In this document: positions 17,079-26,515 of the stretch, piece by piece
Position numbering within the stretch: the first letter of the stretch is position 1
Layout: each line of letters opens with the position of its first letter
Program-made: the position numbers and the translations under genes
Source of the DNA: an uncultured Phocaeicola sp.
GTDB taxonomy: Bacteria; Bacteroidota; Bacteroidia; Bacteroidales; Bacteroidaceae
Length of the DNA stretch: 61,496 nucleotides
Assembly (NCBI GenBank): GCA_944321335.1
Contig: CALUKX010000008.1
Coordinates: forward strand, 1-61,496
Direction: 5' to 3'
The notes under the pieces: generated by a model
The model's input: only the letters and a program-made list of their open reading frames with translations
Told to the model about the DNA's origin: nothing
The model's database searches: none

Positions 17079-19411
17079 GCCTTTTTTCTTCCTGTTCCTC
17101 GGGTTTTACGTGTTTCAGCTTTCTCTTTCTGCAGCTCAATAACCTTGAAACAAGCTTCCAGACTCAAGTCGGCAGCTTCCACCTTATCAGGAATCTTGTA
17201 GTTCTTCTTCTGATAAGAGATATAAGGACCGTAACGACCGTTCAGTATCTGCAGATCCGGTTCTTCAGCAAAAACCTTGATGACACGTTTGGCCTCGGCC
17301 TCCTGTTTTTCCTTGATCAAGGCAGTTGCTTCTTCCAACGTAATTGCCAACGGATCGATCTCCTTCGGAATGGAAACGAATGCATTGTTGTAGCGAACAT
17401 AAGGACCAAAGCGACCGGTACCTACAGTTACGGTATGTCCTTCGTATTCGCCTAACGTACGAGGCAGCTTGAACAAATCCAAAGCCTCTTCCAATGTTAC
17501 CGTTTCCAACGAATATTCTTTTTTCAGCTGAGCAAATCGCGGCTTTTCCTCATCATCGGTTGCACCGATCTGAACTACCGGACCGTATCGTCCGATCTTG
17601 ACAGATACCGGCTTCCCGCTGACAGGATCAGTACCCAAGATACGTTCTCCCACCTTATGTTCCATTTTGGAACTCATGGTCGATTCAACCTGCGGATGGA
17701 AACCGTCGTAGAAATGTTCCATCACATCGGTCCAGACCTTCTCACCCTCGGCAATCTCATCGAACTCCTTCTCTACACTGGCGGTAAAGTTGTAGTCCAT
17801 GATTTTCGGGAAATATTCTTTCAGGAAGTCGTTTACGACAATACCTACATCGGTAGGTAGAAGTTTCGCCTTTTCACTTCCTGTGATTTCAGTCTTTGTA
17901 CTTTCGGTAATCTTTCCGTTCTTCAGCTGGAGGATTTCATATTTTCGTTCCACTCCTTCACGGTTACCTTTCTCTACATAACCGCGCTGCTGGATAGTCG
18001 AGATAGTCGGTGCATAGGTTGACGGACGACCGATACCCAATTCTTCCAACTTACGTACCAGACTTGCTTCAGTATAGCGTGGAGGACATTGGGTAAAGCG
18101 CTCCATTGCCGTTATCCCCTTGCAATCAAGTGTCTGTCCGACTTCCATAGCCGGCAACAGACGGCCTTCGCTTTCCGACTGTTCTACATCGTCATCGTAC
18201 GATTCCTTATAGACACGGAGGAAACCATCGAAAGTTACAACTTCACCCACAGCGATGAATGCATCTTCATGTCCGCTGATCTTAATGGTTGCCGTAGTCT
18301 TTTCCAGTTCTGCATCTGCCATCTGTGAAGCCAACGTACGTTTCCAGATCAAATCGTACAAACGTTTCTCTTGGGCTGTACCGTCAATAGTTTCGTTCGA
18401 CATATAAGTCGGGCGGATCGCTTCGTGAGCTTCCTGCGCTCCTTTAGTCTTAGTCGTAAAATGACGGGTATGTACATACTTCTCACCCATAAGAGAAAGA
18501 ATCGTATCACGGCTAGTCGCCAAAGCCAACTCCGACAAGTTCACTGAGTCGGTACGCATATAGGTAATCTGTCCGTTTTCATACAGACGCTGGGCAAGCA
18601 TCATGGTCTGAGCCACCGTATAACCCAACTTACGAGCAGCTTCCTGCTGCAAAGTTGAAGTGGTAAACGGAGCCGCCGGCGACTTCTTCATCGGACGAGT
18701 TACGATATCTTCGATAGAGAATCTCGCATTCTTGCAACTTTCCAGAAACGCCTTCGCCTCTTCCTTGGTATTGAAACGACGTCCCAATTCGGCACGTACC
18801 TCCGCTCCATCCTGATCGACAAGAACAGCGGTAACCTTATAGGAAGCCTCGCTTACGAACGACTGCACTTCACGTTCACGTTCCACAATCAGACGAACGG
18901 CAACCGACTGCACACGTCCGGCAGATAGCGACGGTTTGATTTTCTTCCAAAGCACCGGTGAGAGTTCAAAACCCACGATACGATCGAGGACACGGCGCGC
19001 CTGCTGGGCGTTCACCAAATCGACATTGATATCACGTGGATTCTCGATGGCCTTCAGAATGGCATTCTTGGTAATTTCATGGAATACAATTCGCTTTGTC
19101 TTCGCCGGATCCAGTCCCAAAACTTCAAACAAGTGCCATGAAATAGCTTCCCCCTCGCGGTCCTCATCGGATGCCAACCAAACGACATCTGCCTTTTTCG
19201 CTTCCTTCTTCAGTTCGGCAACCAGTTTCTTCTTGTCCTCCGGAACTTCATAAATCGGAGTAAAGTGATTCTTTATATCGATACTGAACGTTTTCTGCTG
19301 CAAGTCACGGATATGACCATAACTGGAAAGCACCTTATATCCGCTTCCCAGAAACTTTTCAATGGTTTTTGCCTTCGCCGGAGATTCGACTATAACTAGA
19401 TTATTTTGCAT
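17075..19411 (-). CDS. topA: DNA topoisomerase I
   Basis: The 778-residue type IA topoisomerase relaxes negative supercoils. The Toprim domain begins at residue 4 with VIVESPAKAKTIEKFLG and contains the metal-binding acidic cluster SDEDRE (81-86). The active-site Tyr284 is in QITYMRTDS. Several C-terminal repeats (GRYGPYISY, GRFGPYVRY) replace the Cys4 zinc fingers of the E. coli enzyme, and the protein ends in a basic tail. It leads the operon topA-aroK-speA-argB. Its promoter is a TACATTTG -7 box at 19443-19450. Confidence 0.96.
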   Translation of the reverse strand: MQNNLVIVESPAKAKTIEKFLGSGYKVLSSYGHIRDLQQKTFSIDIKNHFTPIYEVPEDKKKLVAELKKEAKKADVVWLASDEDREGEAISWHLFEVLGLDPAKTKRIVFHEITKNAILKAIENPRDINVDLVNAQQARRVLDRIVGFELSPVLWKKIKPSLSAGRVQSVAVRLIVEREREVQSFVSEASYKVTAVLVDQDGAEVRAELGRRFNTKEEAKAFLESCKNARFSIEDIVTRPMKKSPAAPFTTSTLQQEAARKLGYTVAQTMMLAQRLYENGQITYMRTDSVNLSELALATSRDTILSLMGEKYVHTRHFTTKTKGAQEAHEAIRPTYMSNETIDGTAQEKRLYDLIWKRTLASQMADAELEKTTATIKISGHEDAFIAVGEVVTFDGFLRVYKESYDDDVEQSESEGRLLPAMEVGQTLDCKGITAMERFTQCPPRYTEASLVRKLEELGIGRPSTYAPTISTIQQRGYVEKGNREGVERKYEILQLKNGKITESTKTEITGSEKAKLLPTDVGIVVNDFLKEYFPKIMDYNFTASVEKEFDEIAEGEKVWTDVMEHFYDGFHPQVESTMSSKMEHKVGERILGTDPVSGKPVSVKIGRYGPVVQIGATDDEEKPRFAQLKKEYSLETVTLEEALDLFKLPRTLGEYEGHTVTVGTGRFGPYVRYNNAFVSIPKEIDPLAITLEEATALIKEKQEAEAKRVIKVFAEEPDLQILNGRYGPYISYQKKNYKIPDKVEAADLSLEACFKVIELQKEKAETRKTRGTGRKKA

Positions 19412-19442
19412 AATTCTGTGTATTCCATTAATAAATTTAGAG

Positions 19443-19450
19443 CAAATGTA
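19443..19450 (-). promoter_or_regulatory. -7 box of the topA operon
   Basis: The minus-strand sequence TACATTTG matches the Bacteroidetes -7 consensus, 31 nt upstream of the topA start. No clear -33 box was identified. Confidence 0.5.
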
Positions 19451-19555
19451 TGAAAAAAGACGAAATACACCTTATAATATGGAGCGTTTCTGACTTTTTT
19501 CGTATTTTTTATTCTAAAACACACAAAAACGGCTGTAAATTTCTAAAATTAACAT

Positions 19556-19601
19556 AAAAAAAGCCGCTGCTCCCACCGAATCATAAAACGGGAGCAACGG
19601 C
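19556..19601 (-). terminator. Terminator of the Nudix-TPR-barrel operon
   Basis: Arms GCCGCTGCTCCC (19563-19574) and GGGAGCAACGGC (19590-19601) form a 12-bp stem with one mismatch. On the minus strand a run of seven T follows. It lies 21 nt after the barrel gene's stop codon. Confidence 0.9.
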
Positions 19602-19622
19602 CTCTTCCGATTGTTATTTCCA

Positions 19623-21281
19623 TCAGAAACGGAGACTGATTCCGCCCATGACCGTCAAGCCTTGAACGGGATATCCGGTTTCTGTAATATAGTCCTGATT
19701 CAAGAGATTGTCGGTACGGACAAAGACATTGATGCGATTCAGGAATTCATAGGTAGCCGAAACCGACAAGTTGCTGACAGCATCTGCCTTGCCCACTCCA
19801 TCTACATCGACACGCCCTTCGTAACGATAGCCGGCATCAACATGCAAATTGTCCATAATCTTGGCACGTAATGTGGCATTGACAGAGAACTGCGGTTTTA
19901 GAGCCAACAGATATTCATTGGCCTCATCCATGCTCCAGCCATAATAGGTTCCATCAACAGCAAAATCGAACCAATCCTTATAAGCATAACTCAATGCCAC
20001 ACCTCCATATCCCACTTTGGCCTTCTCCTGAGCCACTCCGGTATAATAATAAGCCGATTCCTCTACGGAAGCTGCAGGTATAGCAAAAAGATCGTCTTTG
20101 GTAATCTGATACCCACCGAACACCTTGAAGTTCATTCCTGCCATCGGCGAACCCTTCAAACCTGCCTGAGCATCGACCTGCGTGTAGGATTTCTGCAATT
20201 GGGCAACCGGCATCGCATACGGAGAAAACTCATTCAAGCGACGGAAATCATTCAATGTGGCTCCACCGGTAGCATGTAAATAGAAAACATACGTATCAGA
20301 GAAGGTATAATCCAACTTTACATCCGGGGCGACTTCAATTCCACCATCGTTCCCTTTCTGCAAATCGACATGAGCGCCGACGCGTAACGACAGATTTTCA
20401 TCCTTTAATTGATAATACGGATTCAACTGAAGCAAAGTGAAGTTCTTATAAGGCTTGTCGTACATCAGGTTATCCATTTCAAAGCCTATTCCTACCGACT
20501 GTTGATCATTCAATGCTCCTGAAACATATCCCAAAGTATGAATTGATTTTTCGGAAAAGTCTGGCAAATAAGGAATAGCCTGTTTTCGAGAAAATCCACA
20601 GAAACCGGTCTGTAAAGCAAAAACAACAGGGAACTCCTTTTCCACCGATTCGATACCGACATAGCCTTCACCCCACGTAAAATGCTGGCTGCCAGAAAAA
20701 GCCGTTTTCGAAACGACATCAGCTATCGGCATATAGTTGAATACCTGCGACGCAAAACTGCCTCCTAAAGTCAGAGCAAGTTTTCGGAACTGATGCCGAT
20801 AATCCAAAGCCACATCTGTCTTGAAGAATCGTGATTTCCATTCATCGGGAGTCTCATTGAACGAAGGTATATCTCCATAACGCCCATAGAAACTTCCCAT
20901 GACTCCCAACCTGTCTTGAGGAGTGATATCCCAAAGATAAGAAAGTTTGGCATCGGCATTGTTCAGATTGCCGTAAGCTGCACGCAAGTAGCCTCTATAA
21001 GCTCCCGTCTGTTTCATCTCATTTGAAATCAGTTCCATCGGCACTACTTCCCATCCCGTCATCGGGCGTGCAGAAGTAGCATAATTGATTTCCGCTTTCG
21101 GAACGGCAGGCTCCTCCACTTTTGGCAATACATTGATTTTGGACGCATCCATCACCTCCGGATTATACTGATTCTCCACCACGACCGTACGGTTCAAAGC
21201 AGAATCTTTCGGGGTCTGGGCGTTGGCCGTCATTGCGAAAGCCCCGAATGTCATTAAAAATGCTGATATATAGTTTATCAT
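19623..21281 (-). CDS. Outer-membrane beta-barrel protein, probably without a plug domain
   Basis: The 552-residue protein has a signal peptide (MINYISAFLMTFGAFAMTANAQ) and a short N-terminal segment (about residues 23-95). Many amphipathic beta strands follow, ending with a C-terminal aromatic residue (GGISLRF), as barrel proteins do. The last third resembles TonB-receptor barrels (FVRTDNLLNQDYITETGYPV), but no carboxypeptidase-like or plug domain is recognisable and the length is short for a receptor. It starts 2 nt after the stop of the 1004-residue TPR gene, which implies coupled synthesis. I infer it works with the TPR protein at the outer membrane; the function is unknown. Confidence 0.75.
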   Translation of the reverse strand: MINYISAFLMTFGAFAMTANAQTPKDSALNRTVVVENQYNPEVMDASKINVLPKVEEPAVPKAEINYATSARPMTGWEVVPMELISNEMKQTGAYRGYLRAAYGNLNNADAKLSYLWDITPQDRLGVMGSFYGRYGDIPSFNETPDEWKSRFFKTDVALDYRHQFRKLALTLGGSFASQVFNYMPIADVVSKTAFSGSQHFTWGEGYVGIESVEKEFPVVFALQTGFCGFSRKQAIPYLPDFSEKSIHTLGYVSGALNDQQSVGIGFEMDNLMYDKPYKNFTLLQLNPYYQLKDENLSLRVGAHVDLQKGNDGGIEVAPDVKLDYTFSDTYVFYLHATGGATLNDFRRLNEFSPYAMPVAQLQKSYTQVDAQAGLKGSPMAGMNFKVFGGYQITKDDLFAIPAASVEESAYYYTGVAQEKAKVGYGGVALSYAYKDWFDFAVDGTYYGWSMDEANEYLLALKPQFSVNATLRAKIMDNLHVDAGYRYEGRVDVDGVGKADAVSNLSVSATYEFLNRINVFVRTDNLLNQDYITETGYPVQGLTVMGGISLRF

Positions 21282-21283
21282 AC

Positions 21284-24200
21284 TTACTTCACCTTATTAA
21301 GTTTGACAAGTCGTGTTTCAATCATCTCCGCTATATCATCGTCGGCATCATAATTCTGCTGCAACGACAACAGATACTGTTTGGCATCGAGGTTGCGTCC
21401 CATCTTCATGTATACATCCGAAAGAAGGACAAAGCTACGTGCCAACCAATAGGCATGGGGAGTACTCACTTCGATATAATCAAGCACTTCCCTCTCTGCC
21501 TGGGCCGTATTGCCCTGATCGAAATAGAATTGAGCAAGGAGATACTTAGCCTCAGCCCCATAAACGTTACGGGTATCCTTAGCCAATATCTCAAGTTGTT
21601 TGATTGCATCGGCATCTCTTCCGGCAACCAACACCTTCGCAAGATAATATCTGGCCTCATTATCCAATTCGGGAGACAATTTATTGGTTTGTAGCAAAAC
21701 AGAAGCGACAGATTCCACTTCGGTCTGATCCTTGGCCATCCAGGCACTTCGCAATGCTCCCATCAAAGCCTGCAGACGGACCTCCTGCGACGAAGCACGG
21801 TCGGCCATCCGTTTATAGATATCCAACGATTTGGAATAATTCTTTTCTGAATACGCTATCGCAGCACTCATATCCATCGCCTCTTCGGCAAACTTACTGT
21901 CGAGATAAGCCATCACCTTGTCGAGATGGACAGTAGCTTCCTTATAGTTTTTATCGTTATAATCCATCAAGCCCAAATAGTAGTGAGCATCCACACTGAA
22001 TGCTCCATCGGGGAATGACTGCAGATATCTGTTGAAACTCTGTCTGGCACCTCCGGCATTTCCTTGCATATATACATGCTCGGCTGCCGCATAGGTCAAC
22101 GAATCACGTTCGTTCACATCGAAATTGGCACCACCCGGCAAACCGGAGACGAAAGCCACATAGTCATCAACTTTGTTCAGATCGACATAAATCGACTTCA
22201 AATCACGCTGTGCCAAACGTGCCTCCTCACTTCCCGGATAGGTCGATATAACTTTCTTATAAGCCGCAATCGCCTCATTGTACTGATTGTTCTGATAATA
22301 AAGCAAACCGATTTCATTGGCAGCTTTACGTGACATCGGACTATCGGGATAACGTTGCAACAACAGTGAATAACGTTCGATGGCATTCTTATTGTCTTCC
22401 AGCTGCACAAATGCACGTCCCTGTTCATACAATGCATCATCCAGATATTGGGATGACGGATAATCAGTAATGATTTTATTCAACATCTGAATCTTTCCAT
22501 TATAATCGTGTTGCAGTCCGATCACAAACGCCTGTTGGAACAAAGAATAATCACCCAAAGAAGCATCCGTAGCTGCAGCCTGCGCATACAACTGGCGGGC
22601 AACATCGAAATTACGGACATGGTAATTGCAATCGGCCATTCGGTTGAAAGCATCCGCCTTGACAGAAGCCTCCTTCGGAGCCGACGATTCCACACAACGG
22701 GTAAACCAATTCAAAGCCCTGTCGTAAACCTTCTGTTGGAAATACGAGTAGCCCAGGTTATACAAAGCTAAAGCATATTCCTCATTCTGACGATTACCTG
22801 TAAATTCCAGATACTGCATAAAATCGGTAGCCGCCTGTTCATATTGTCCCATACGATAATGCGACTCACCGCGCCAATAATAAGCATCGGCCTTGGTCTG
22901 TTGATTATATCGGCCCAAATCCAGCGACTGCGAGAAATAGTCGGCCGCATTTTCGAAAGCGCCTTGAGCAAAGGCCTGAGTTCCCAGACGGAACAACAGT
23001 TTCTGTTTCGCCTCCAGAATCCGTGCACTCGGCTGTGTAATCTTGGAAATGGAGTTCAGCGCCGCCAAGTAGCTACGTGTATTCATATAAACCTCAACCA
23101 GATAATCGTTGACCTTATCTGCATAAGCCGACTGAGGAAACTCGTTCAGGAAACGTTCGAACACAGTAACCGATTCGGCAAAAGGAGAATAGGACGTTTC
23201 ATGGATACACAAGGCATAATTGTACAAAGCCTGTTCCTTCACCCCCTTGTCGAAATCCATCGATGAAGCCTGTTCGAAAGCCATTCGGGCACGGTTACGG
23301 TCTTTCAGCTGCAGATACGACAAACCCATGTTCAGATAAGCATTCTGTGTCAGCGCATCGTTACCGGTCACCGTTCGTCCCAAACAATCGGCTGCCTTCG
23401 AATAGACTCCCATATTGTAATTACCCATACCCAATTCATAAAGAGCCTTTCGGGTAGCCTTATCTCCCACTTCGGCACAATAGGTATCAAGAGAACCGAC
23501 AGCCTGAGGGTAATTTCCCATTCCATAATAAGCCTCACCGAGCACGCGTTTCATCTCCACAGCCTTTTCATGTCGCGGATAAGCTTCCAGATAAGTGGAA
23601 GCAATCTTGGCCGCCTGTTGATAATTCCCCTTTATGAGATAAATCTCTGCGATGTAATAAGGCGAAAGAGATGCATAAACAGGAGATGACTGGGTTTCAT
23701 TAAACCCGGCCAAAGCCTTATCGTATTGCCCTTTCACGTAGTCGATATACGCCAGATTATATACGGCATCCATACGATACCGAGGACTTATTTCCTCCAA
23801 CAGACGGAACCACACGGCCGCTTTGTCCAAATCGTCCAACTTCAGATAAGACATACCTTGGCGAAGCGCGCAGGCATCCCTTTCCGAATCGCCCAACGAT
23901 TCAACATCACATCCCTTATAGGCAGCGATGGCTTCCTGGTATTTCCCATCAAAAAAATAGGCCGAACCAATAAGATATTGGATCCGGTTGGCATACCGTG
24001 AATCGGGATAACTTTCAAGATATTTATCGAGCACATCGATACAATCGGGTTCCTTCAGCTCGTAAGCTGTACAGGCCAACATATAATCAGCCTCCTCCTG
24101 CAAAGAAGCCGAAGGCTTCCGCTGAAGATACTGCGACAATGTCTGCCGGGCAGCTGCGTAATCGTGACGGAGGAACAAGGTCTTTCCATCATCGAACAAA

Positions 24201-24298
24201 CGGCGGGAATCTGTCAGGGGTTCAGTCTGCTGCGCCATTCCCATCAAAGGCAACATACACATTGCACCGGCAATCCATACGTGTTTTCTGTTCTTCAT
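21284..24298 (-). CDS. Large exported TPR-repeat protein
   Basis: The 1004-residue protein has a signal peptide (MKNRKHVWIAGAMCMLPLMGMAQQ) followed by tetratricopeptide repeats over almost its whole length, for example AAYELKEPDCIDVLDKYLE and YNKAI-type helices. Repeat periods of 33-35 residues are seen throughout. TPR superhelices bind peptides or assemble complexes. The gene is 17 nt after the Nudix gene and 2 nt before the barrel gene. A large periplasmic TPR protein coupled to a barrel recalls the scaffold/pore organisation of polysaccharide export machines (BcsC, PelB, AlgK), but no sequence link to these is claimed. Confidence 0.85.
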   Translation of the reverse strand: MKNRKHVWIAGAMCMLPLMGMAQQTEPLTDSRRLFDDGKTLFLRHDYAAARQTLSQYLQRKPSASLQEEADYMLACTAYELKEPDCIDVLDKYLESYPDSRYANRIQYLIGSAYFFDGKYQEAIAAYKGCDVESLGDSERDACALRQGMSYLKLDDLDKAAVWFRLLEEISPRYRMDAVYNLAYIDYVKGQYDKALAGFNETQSSPVYASLSPYYIAEIYLIKGNYQQAAKIASTYLEAYPRHEKAVEMKRVLGEAYYGMGNYPQAVGSLDTYCAEVGDKATRKALYELGMGNYNMGVYSKAADCLGRTVTGNDALTQNAYLNMGLSYLQLKDRNRARMAFEQASSMDFDKGVKEQALYNYALCIHETSYSPFAESVTVFERFLNEFPQSAYADKVNDYLVEVYMNTRSYLAALNSISKITQPSARILEAKQKLLFRLGTQAFAQGAFENAADYFSQSLDLGRYNQQTKADAYYWRGESHYRMGQYEQAATDFMQYLEFTGNRQNEEYALALYNLGYSYFQQKVYDRALNWFTRCVESSAPKEASVKADAFNRMADCNYHVRNFDVARQLYAQAAATDASLGDYSLFQQAFVIGLQHDYNGKIQMLNKIITDYPSSQYLDDALYEQGRAFVQLEDNKNAIERYSLLLQRYPDSPMSRKAANEIGLLYYQNNQYNEAIAAYKKVISTYPGSEEARLAQRDLKSIYVDLNKVDDYVAFVSGLPGGANFDVNERDSLTYAAAEHVYMQGNAGGARQSFNRYLQSFPDGAFSVDAHYYLGLMDYNDKNYKEATVHLDKVMAYLDSKFAEEAMDMSAAIAYSEKNYSKSLDIYKRMADRASSQEVRLQALMGALRSAWMAKDQTEVESVASVLLQTNKLSPELDNEARYYLAKVLVAGRDADAIKQLEILAKDTRNVYGAEAKYLLAQFYFDQGNTAQAEREVLDYIEVSTPHAYWLARSFVLLSDVYMKMGRNLDAKQYLLSLQQNYDADDDIAEMIETRLVKLNKVK

Positions 24299-24315
24299 TT
24301 CTTAGTTTTTAGTCG

Positions 24316-24840
24316 TTACAACTTATGTTCATCCAAAAAGCGTGCAACACCCTGTCGCACTGAGTCGAGTCCAAACTCTTCGGGGTTAATCTTATCCAAC
24401 GGCATCCAGAACGAATCGGCCACATCATCCATCGCCTGCAGACGATGGTCATCCTTCACCTTGCACATAAAGAACATATCCAATGTATGAACCAAAAAAC
24501 TCGAATACAGATAGGTATTCGGCAAAGAGAATAAATACCTGGCCTCGACCACTTCCAATCCTGTCTCCTCGCGAACTTCACGTGCCACACCCTCTTCGCC
24601 GGTTTCATACATATCAATGAATCCACCCGACAAATCCAACGTTCCCTTAGCCGGTTCCTTGCCACGACGGCAGACCAACAATTCGTTCCTCTCATTCAAG
24701 ATAAAGGCCACAGTGGCCGCACTTGAATTGAAATAATAGACGAAACCACAGTCGGCACACTTCTTCGATTTTTCATTATTCACCTCAAAATGAACCGAAC
24801 CGCACTTCGGACAATATTTAAATAATTCCAACGGATGCAT
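24316..24840 (-). CDS. Nudix hydrolase with N-terminal zinc ribbon
   Basis: The 174-residue protein begins with a zinc ribbon (Cys10, Cys13, Cys28, Cys31 in YCPKCG and KCADCGF). A Nudix fold follows with box GGFIDMYETGEEGVAREVRE, continuing EETGLEV, a complete GX5EX7REUXEEXGU motif. NADH pyrophosphatase NudC has the same ribbon-Nudix order, but the protein is shorter than NudC and the substrate is not certain. Its promoter is the TATCTTTG box at 24863-24870. It leads an operon with the TPR and barrel genes. Confidence 0.9.
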   Translation of the reverse strand: MHPLELFKYCPKCGSVHFEVNNEKSKKCADCGFVYYFNSSAATVAFILNERNELLVCRRGKEPAKGTLDLSGGFIDMYETGEEGVAREVREETGLEVVEARYLFSLPNTYLYSSFLVHTLDMFFMCKVKDDHRLQAMDDVADSFWMPLDKINPEEFGLDSVRQGVARFLDEHKL

Positions 24841-24862
24841 AAACCAATAATTTAAAACAACA

Positions 24863-24891
24863 CAAAGATAAGGGAAATCAACTGATTACAA
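24863..24891 (-). promoter_or_regulatory. Promoter of the Nudix-TPR-barrel operon
   Basis: A minus-strand TATCTTTG -7 box (24863-24870) has a possible TTG -33 core at 24889-24891, 18 nt away. It is 22 nt upstream of the Nudix start codon. Confidence 0.5.
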
Positions 24892-24971
24892 TCTAACTTA
24901 CACAGAAATATACAAATAGAACTTTTATGAAGATAAAAAACCGCAATAAGACACTATTCTTGAGAAACTAC

Positions 24972-24979
24972 TATATTTG
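24972..24979 (+). promoter_or_regulatory. -7 box deciding the start of the 135-residue gene
   Basis: TATATTTG lies 28 nt upstream of the ATG at 25008. An in-frame ATG at 24927 lies upstream of this box and would not be transcribed from it, which supports the downstream start. Confidence 0.55.
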
Positions 24980-25007
24980 CCATACCAAAATCCAGATTCA
25001 AACCAAT

Positions 25008-25415
25008 ATGTTAGAAAGAGACTATATCAAACGGCTCATCCGTCAGTTTTTTGAAGCCATCGAAAAGCTCAAGGAAAAGAAAGCTGAAAAAGACCTTCCT
25101 ACCGTCAAGCTGGAAATACACAGCATGTACCGTGCCTACTTCCTCCAGCCTGTCAGCTTTTTCTATGAGCAAGATACGGAATTCATTCTCCATTATCTAT
25201 ACACGACATTTCAACCGGAGGAAGTCCTGCAACGTGTTGAAATGCTGTCGGAACTTTTCCTGTACGACGCTTCTGTGGAGAGCAATCCGCAGACAAGAAA
25301 AATGTTACAGAAAAAGGGATTTTTACTATTAAAACACCTCGATACACACAGCAACACCTTCTCTTTCGATAGAAGAAGAAAGATGGCCGAATTGGAGCAA
25401 TTGACACACGAATAG
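25008..25415 (+). CDS. Conserved-looking hypothetical cytoplasmic protein
   Basis: This 135-residue protein has no family I recognise. It is predicted mostly alpha-helical and highly charged (AIEKLKEKKAEKDLPTVKLE), with no signal peptide or transmembrane helix. The start at 25008 is preferred because a -7 box lies at 24972. It stands alone upstream of the Lrp-type regulator on the same strand, with a 123-nt gap containing that regulator's own promoter. A function should not be assigned. Confidence 0.75.
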   Translation: MLERDYIKRLIRQFFEAIEKLKEKKAEKDLPTVKLEIHSMYRAYFLQPVSFFYEQDTEFILHYLYTTFQPEEVLQRVEMLSELFLYDASVESNPQTRKMLQKKGFLLLKHLDTHSNTFSFDRRRKMAELEQLTHE

Positions 25416-25489
25416 GTGAAATTTTACTCTTTTTTAAGAAAACTCCTTGTTTTTTATTTCAAAAAGATAGAGGAATAAAAAATTATAGC

Positions 25490-25497
25490 TATATTTG
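25490..25497 (+). promoter_or_regulatory. -7 box of the Lrp-type regulator
   Basis: TATATTTG matches the Bacteroidetes -7 consensus, 41 nt before the ATG at 25539. A -33 box is not obvious. Confidence 0.5.
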
Positions 25498-25538
25498 CTT
25501 ACACATTGATATTTAAATAAGATTATAACATATCTTTT

Positions 25539-26006
25539 ATGGAAAAAATTGATAACCTCGACAAACAGATTCTGGAAATCATTTCCCAGAATGCACGTAT
25601 CCCGTTCAAGGATGTTGCTGCAGATTGCGGTGTATCACGCGCAGCCATCCACCAACGCGTACAGCGCTTGATTGATTTGGGTGTGATTATCGGTTCAGGA
25701 TACCATGTAAATCCTAAAAGCTTAGGATACAGCACCTGTACTTATGTGGGAATCAAGCTTGAAAAAGGCTCTATGTATAAAAGTGTAGTCGCTGAGCTGG
25801 AAAAGATTCCCGAAATCGTAGAATGCCATTTCACCACCGGTCCTTATACCATGCTGACCAAATTGTATTCTACGGATAACGAACACTTGATGGAACTGCT
25901 GAACTCCAAGATTCAGGAAATCCCGGGAGTTACCGCTACTGAAACATTGATTTCTCTGGAACAGAGCATTAAGAAGGAAATTCCTATCCGCAAAGAAATC
26001 AAATAA
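25539..26006 (+). CDS. Lrp/AsnC-family transcriptional regulator
   Basis: The 155-residue protein has an N-terminal helix-turn-helix (DKQILEIISQNARIPFKDVA and CGVSRAAIHQRVQRL) and a C-terminal RAM/ligand-binding domain (TYVGIKLEKGSMYKSVVAEL and VECHFTTGPYTMLTKLY). The order and length match the feast/famine regulator family, which responds to amino acids. Its stop codon overlaps the start of the DUF4491 gene, indicating co-expression. The target genes are unknown. Confidence 0.93.
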   Translation: MEKIDNLDKQILEIISQNARIPFKDVAADCGVSRAAIHQRVQRLIDLGVIIGSGYHVNPKSLGYSTCTYVGIKLEKGSMYKSVVAELEKIPEIVECHFTTGPYTMLTKLYSTDNEHLMELLNSKIQEIPGVTATETLISLEQSIKKEIPIRKEIK

Positions 26007-26323
26007 TGGACTGGTTGAATACCTATCATCTGGGAGGTATTGTTATCGGTATATGCACTTTCCTGATTATCGGTTTGTTCCATCCGGTAGTTGTGAAAGC
26101 CGAATATTATTGGGGAACCCGCTGCTGGTGGATTTTTCTGGTACTAGGAATTGCAGGGATTATCGGTTCAATACTGATCAGTGACATTTTAATTTCAACG
26201 CTATTAGGCGTGTTTTCGTTCTCGTCTTTCTGGACCATCAAGGAGTTGTTCGAACAACGCGAACGCGTACGGAAAGGATGGTTCCCGATGAACCCGAAAC
26301 GAAAAAAGGAATATGAATCATAA
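26006..26323 (+). CDS. DUF4491-family membrane protein
   Basis: This 105-residue protein has three hydrophobic helices (LGGIVIGICTFLIIGLFHPV, WWIFLVLGIAGIIGSIL and ISTLLGVFSFSSFWTI) and a basic, hydrophilic tail (NPKRKKEYES). The EYYWGTRCWW stretch between helices is characteristic of DUF4491. It is translationally linked to the Lrp-type regulator, an arrangement common in this group. Function unknown. Confidence 0.88.
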   Translation: MDWLNTYHLGGIVIGICTFLIIGLFHPVVVKAEYYWGTRCWWIFLVLGIAGIIGSILISDILISTLLGVFSFSSFWTIKELFEQRERVRKGWFPMNPKRKKEYES

Positions 26324-26339
26324 ATTCAACGTGATAAGC

Positions 26340-26380
26340 AATAGGCTGTTTCGAAGATTCGGAACAGCCTATTTTATTTT
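26340..26380 (+). terminator. Terminator of the Lrp-DUF4491 operon
   Basis: Perfect 11-bp arms AATAGGCTGTT (26340-26350) and AACAGCCTATT (26363-26373) are followed by a T-rich tail (TTATTTT). It is 16 nt after the DUF4491 stop codon. Confidence 0.9.
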
Positions 26381-26421
26381 CAAGCATAAAGAGCTTTGAA
26401 ATATTCAGTCCTACCAAAAAC

Positions 26422-26455
26422 AAACTAGAATCCTCCCGTGGGTAAACTAGAATCC
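26422..26455. repeat. Two direct copies of AAACTAGAATCC, 22 bp apart
   Basis: The 12-bp sequence occurs at 26422-26433 and 26444-26455, one per 22 bp, in the convergent gap after the DUF4491 operon and the response regulator. Spacing of two helical turns would suit a dimeric DNA-binding protein, but there is no gene start nearby. Confidence 0.5.
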
Positions 26456-26515
26456 TTACTCAAAGAGACTCCAATCCTTTCTATAGAGATTTTAACAAAG
26501 GGCAGTAAACAACAA

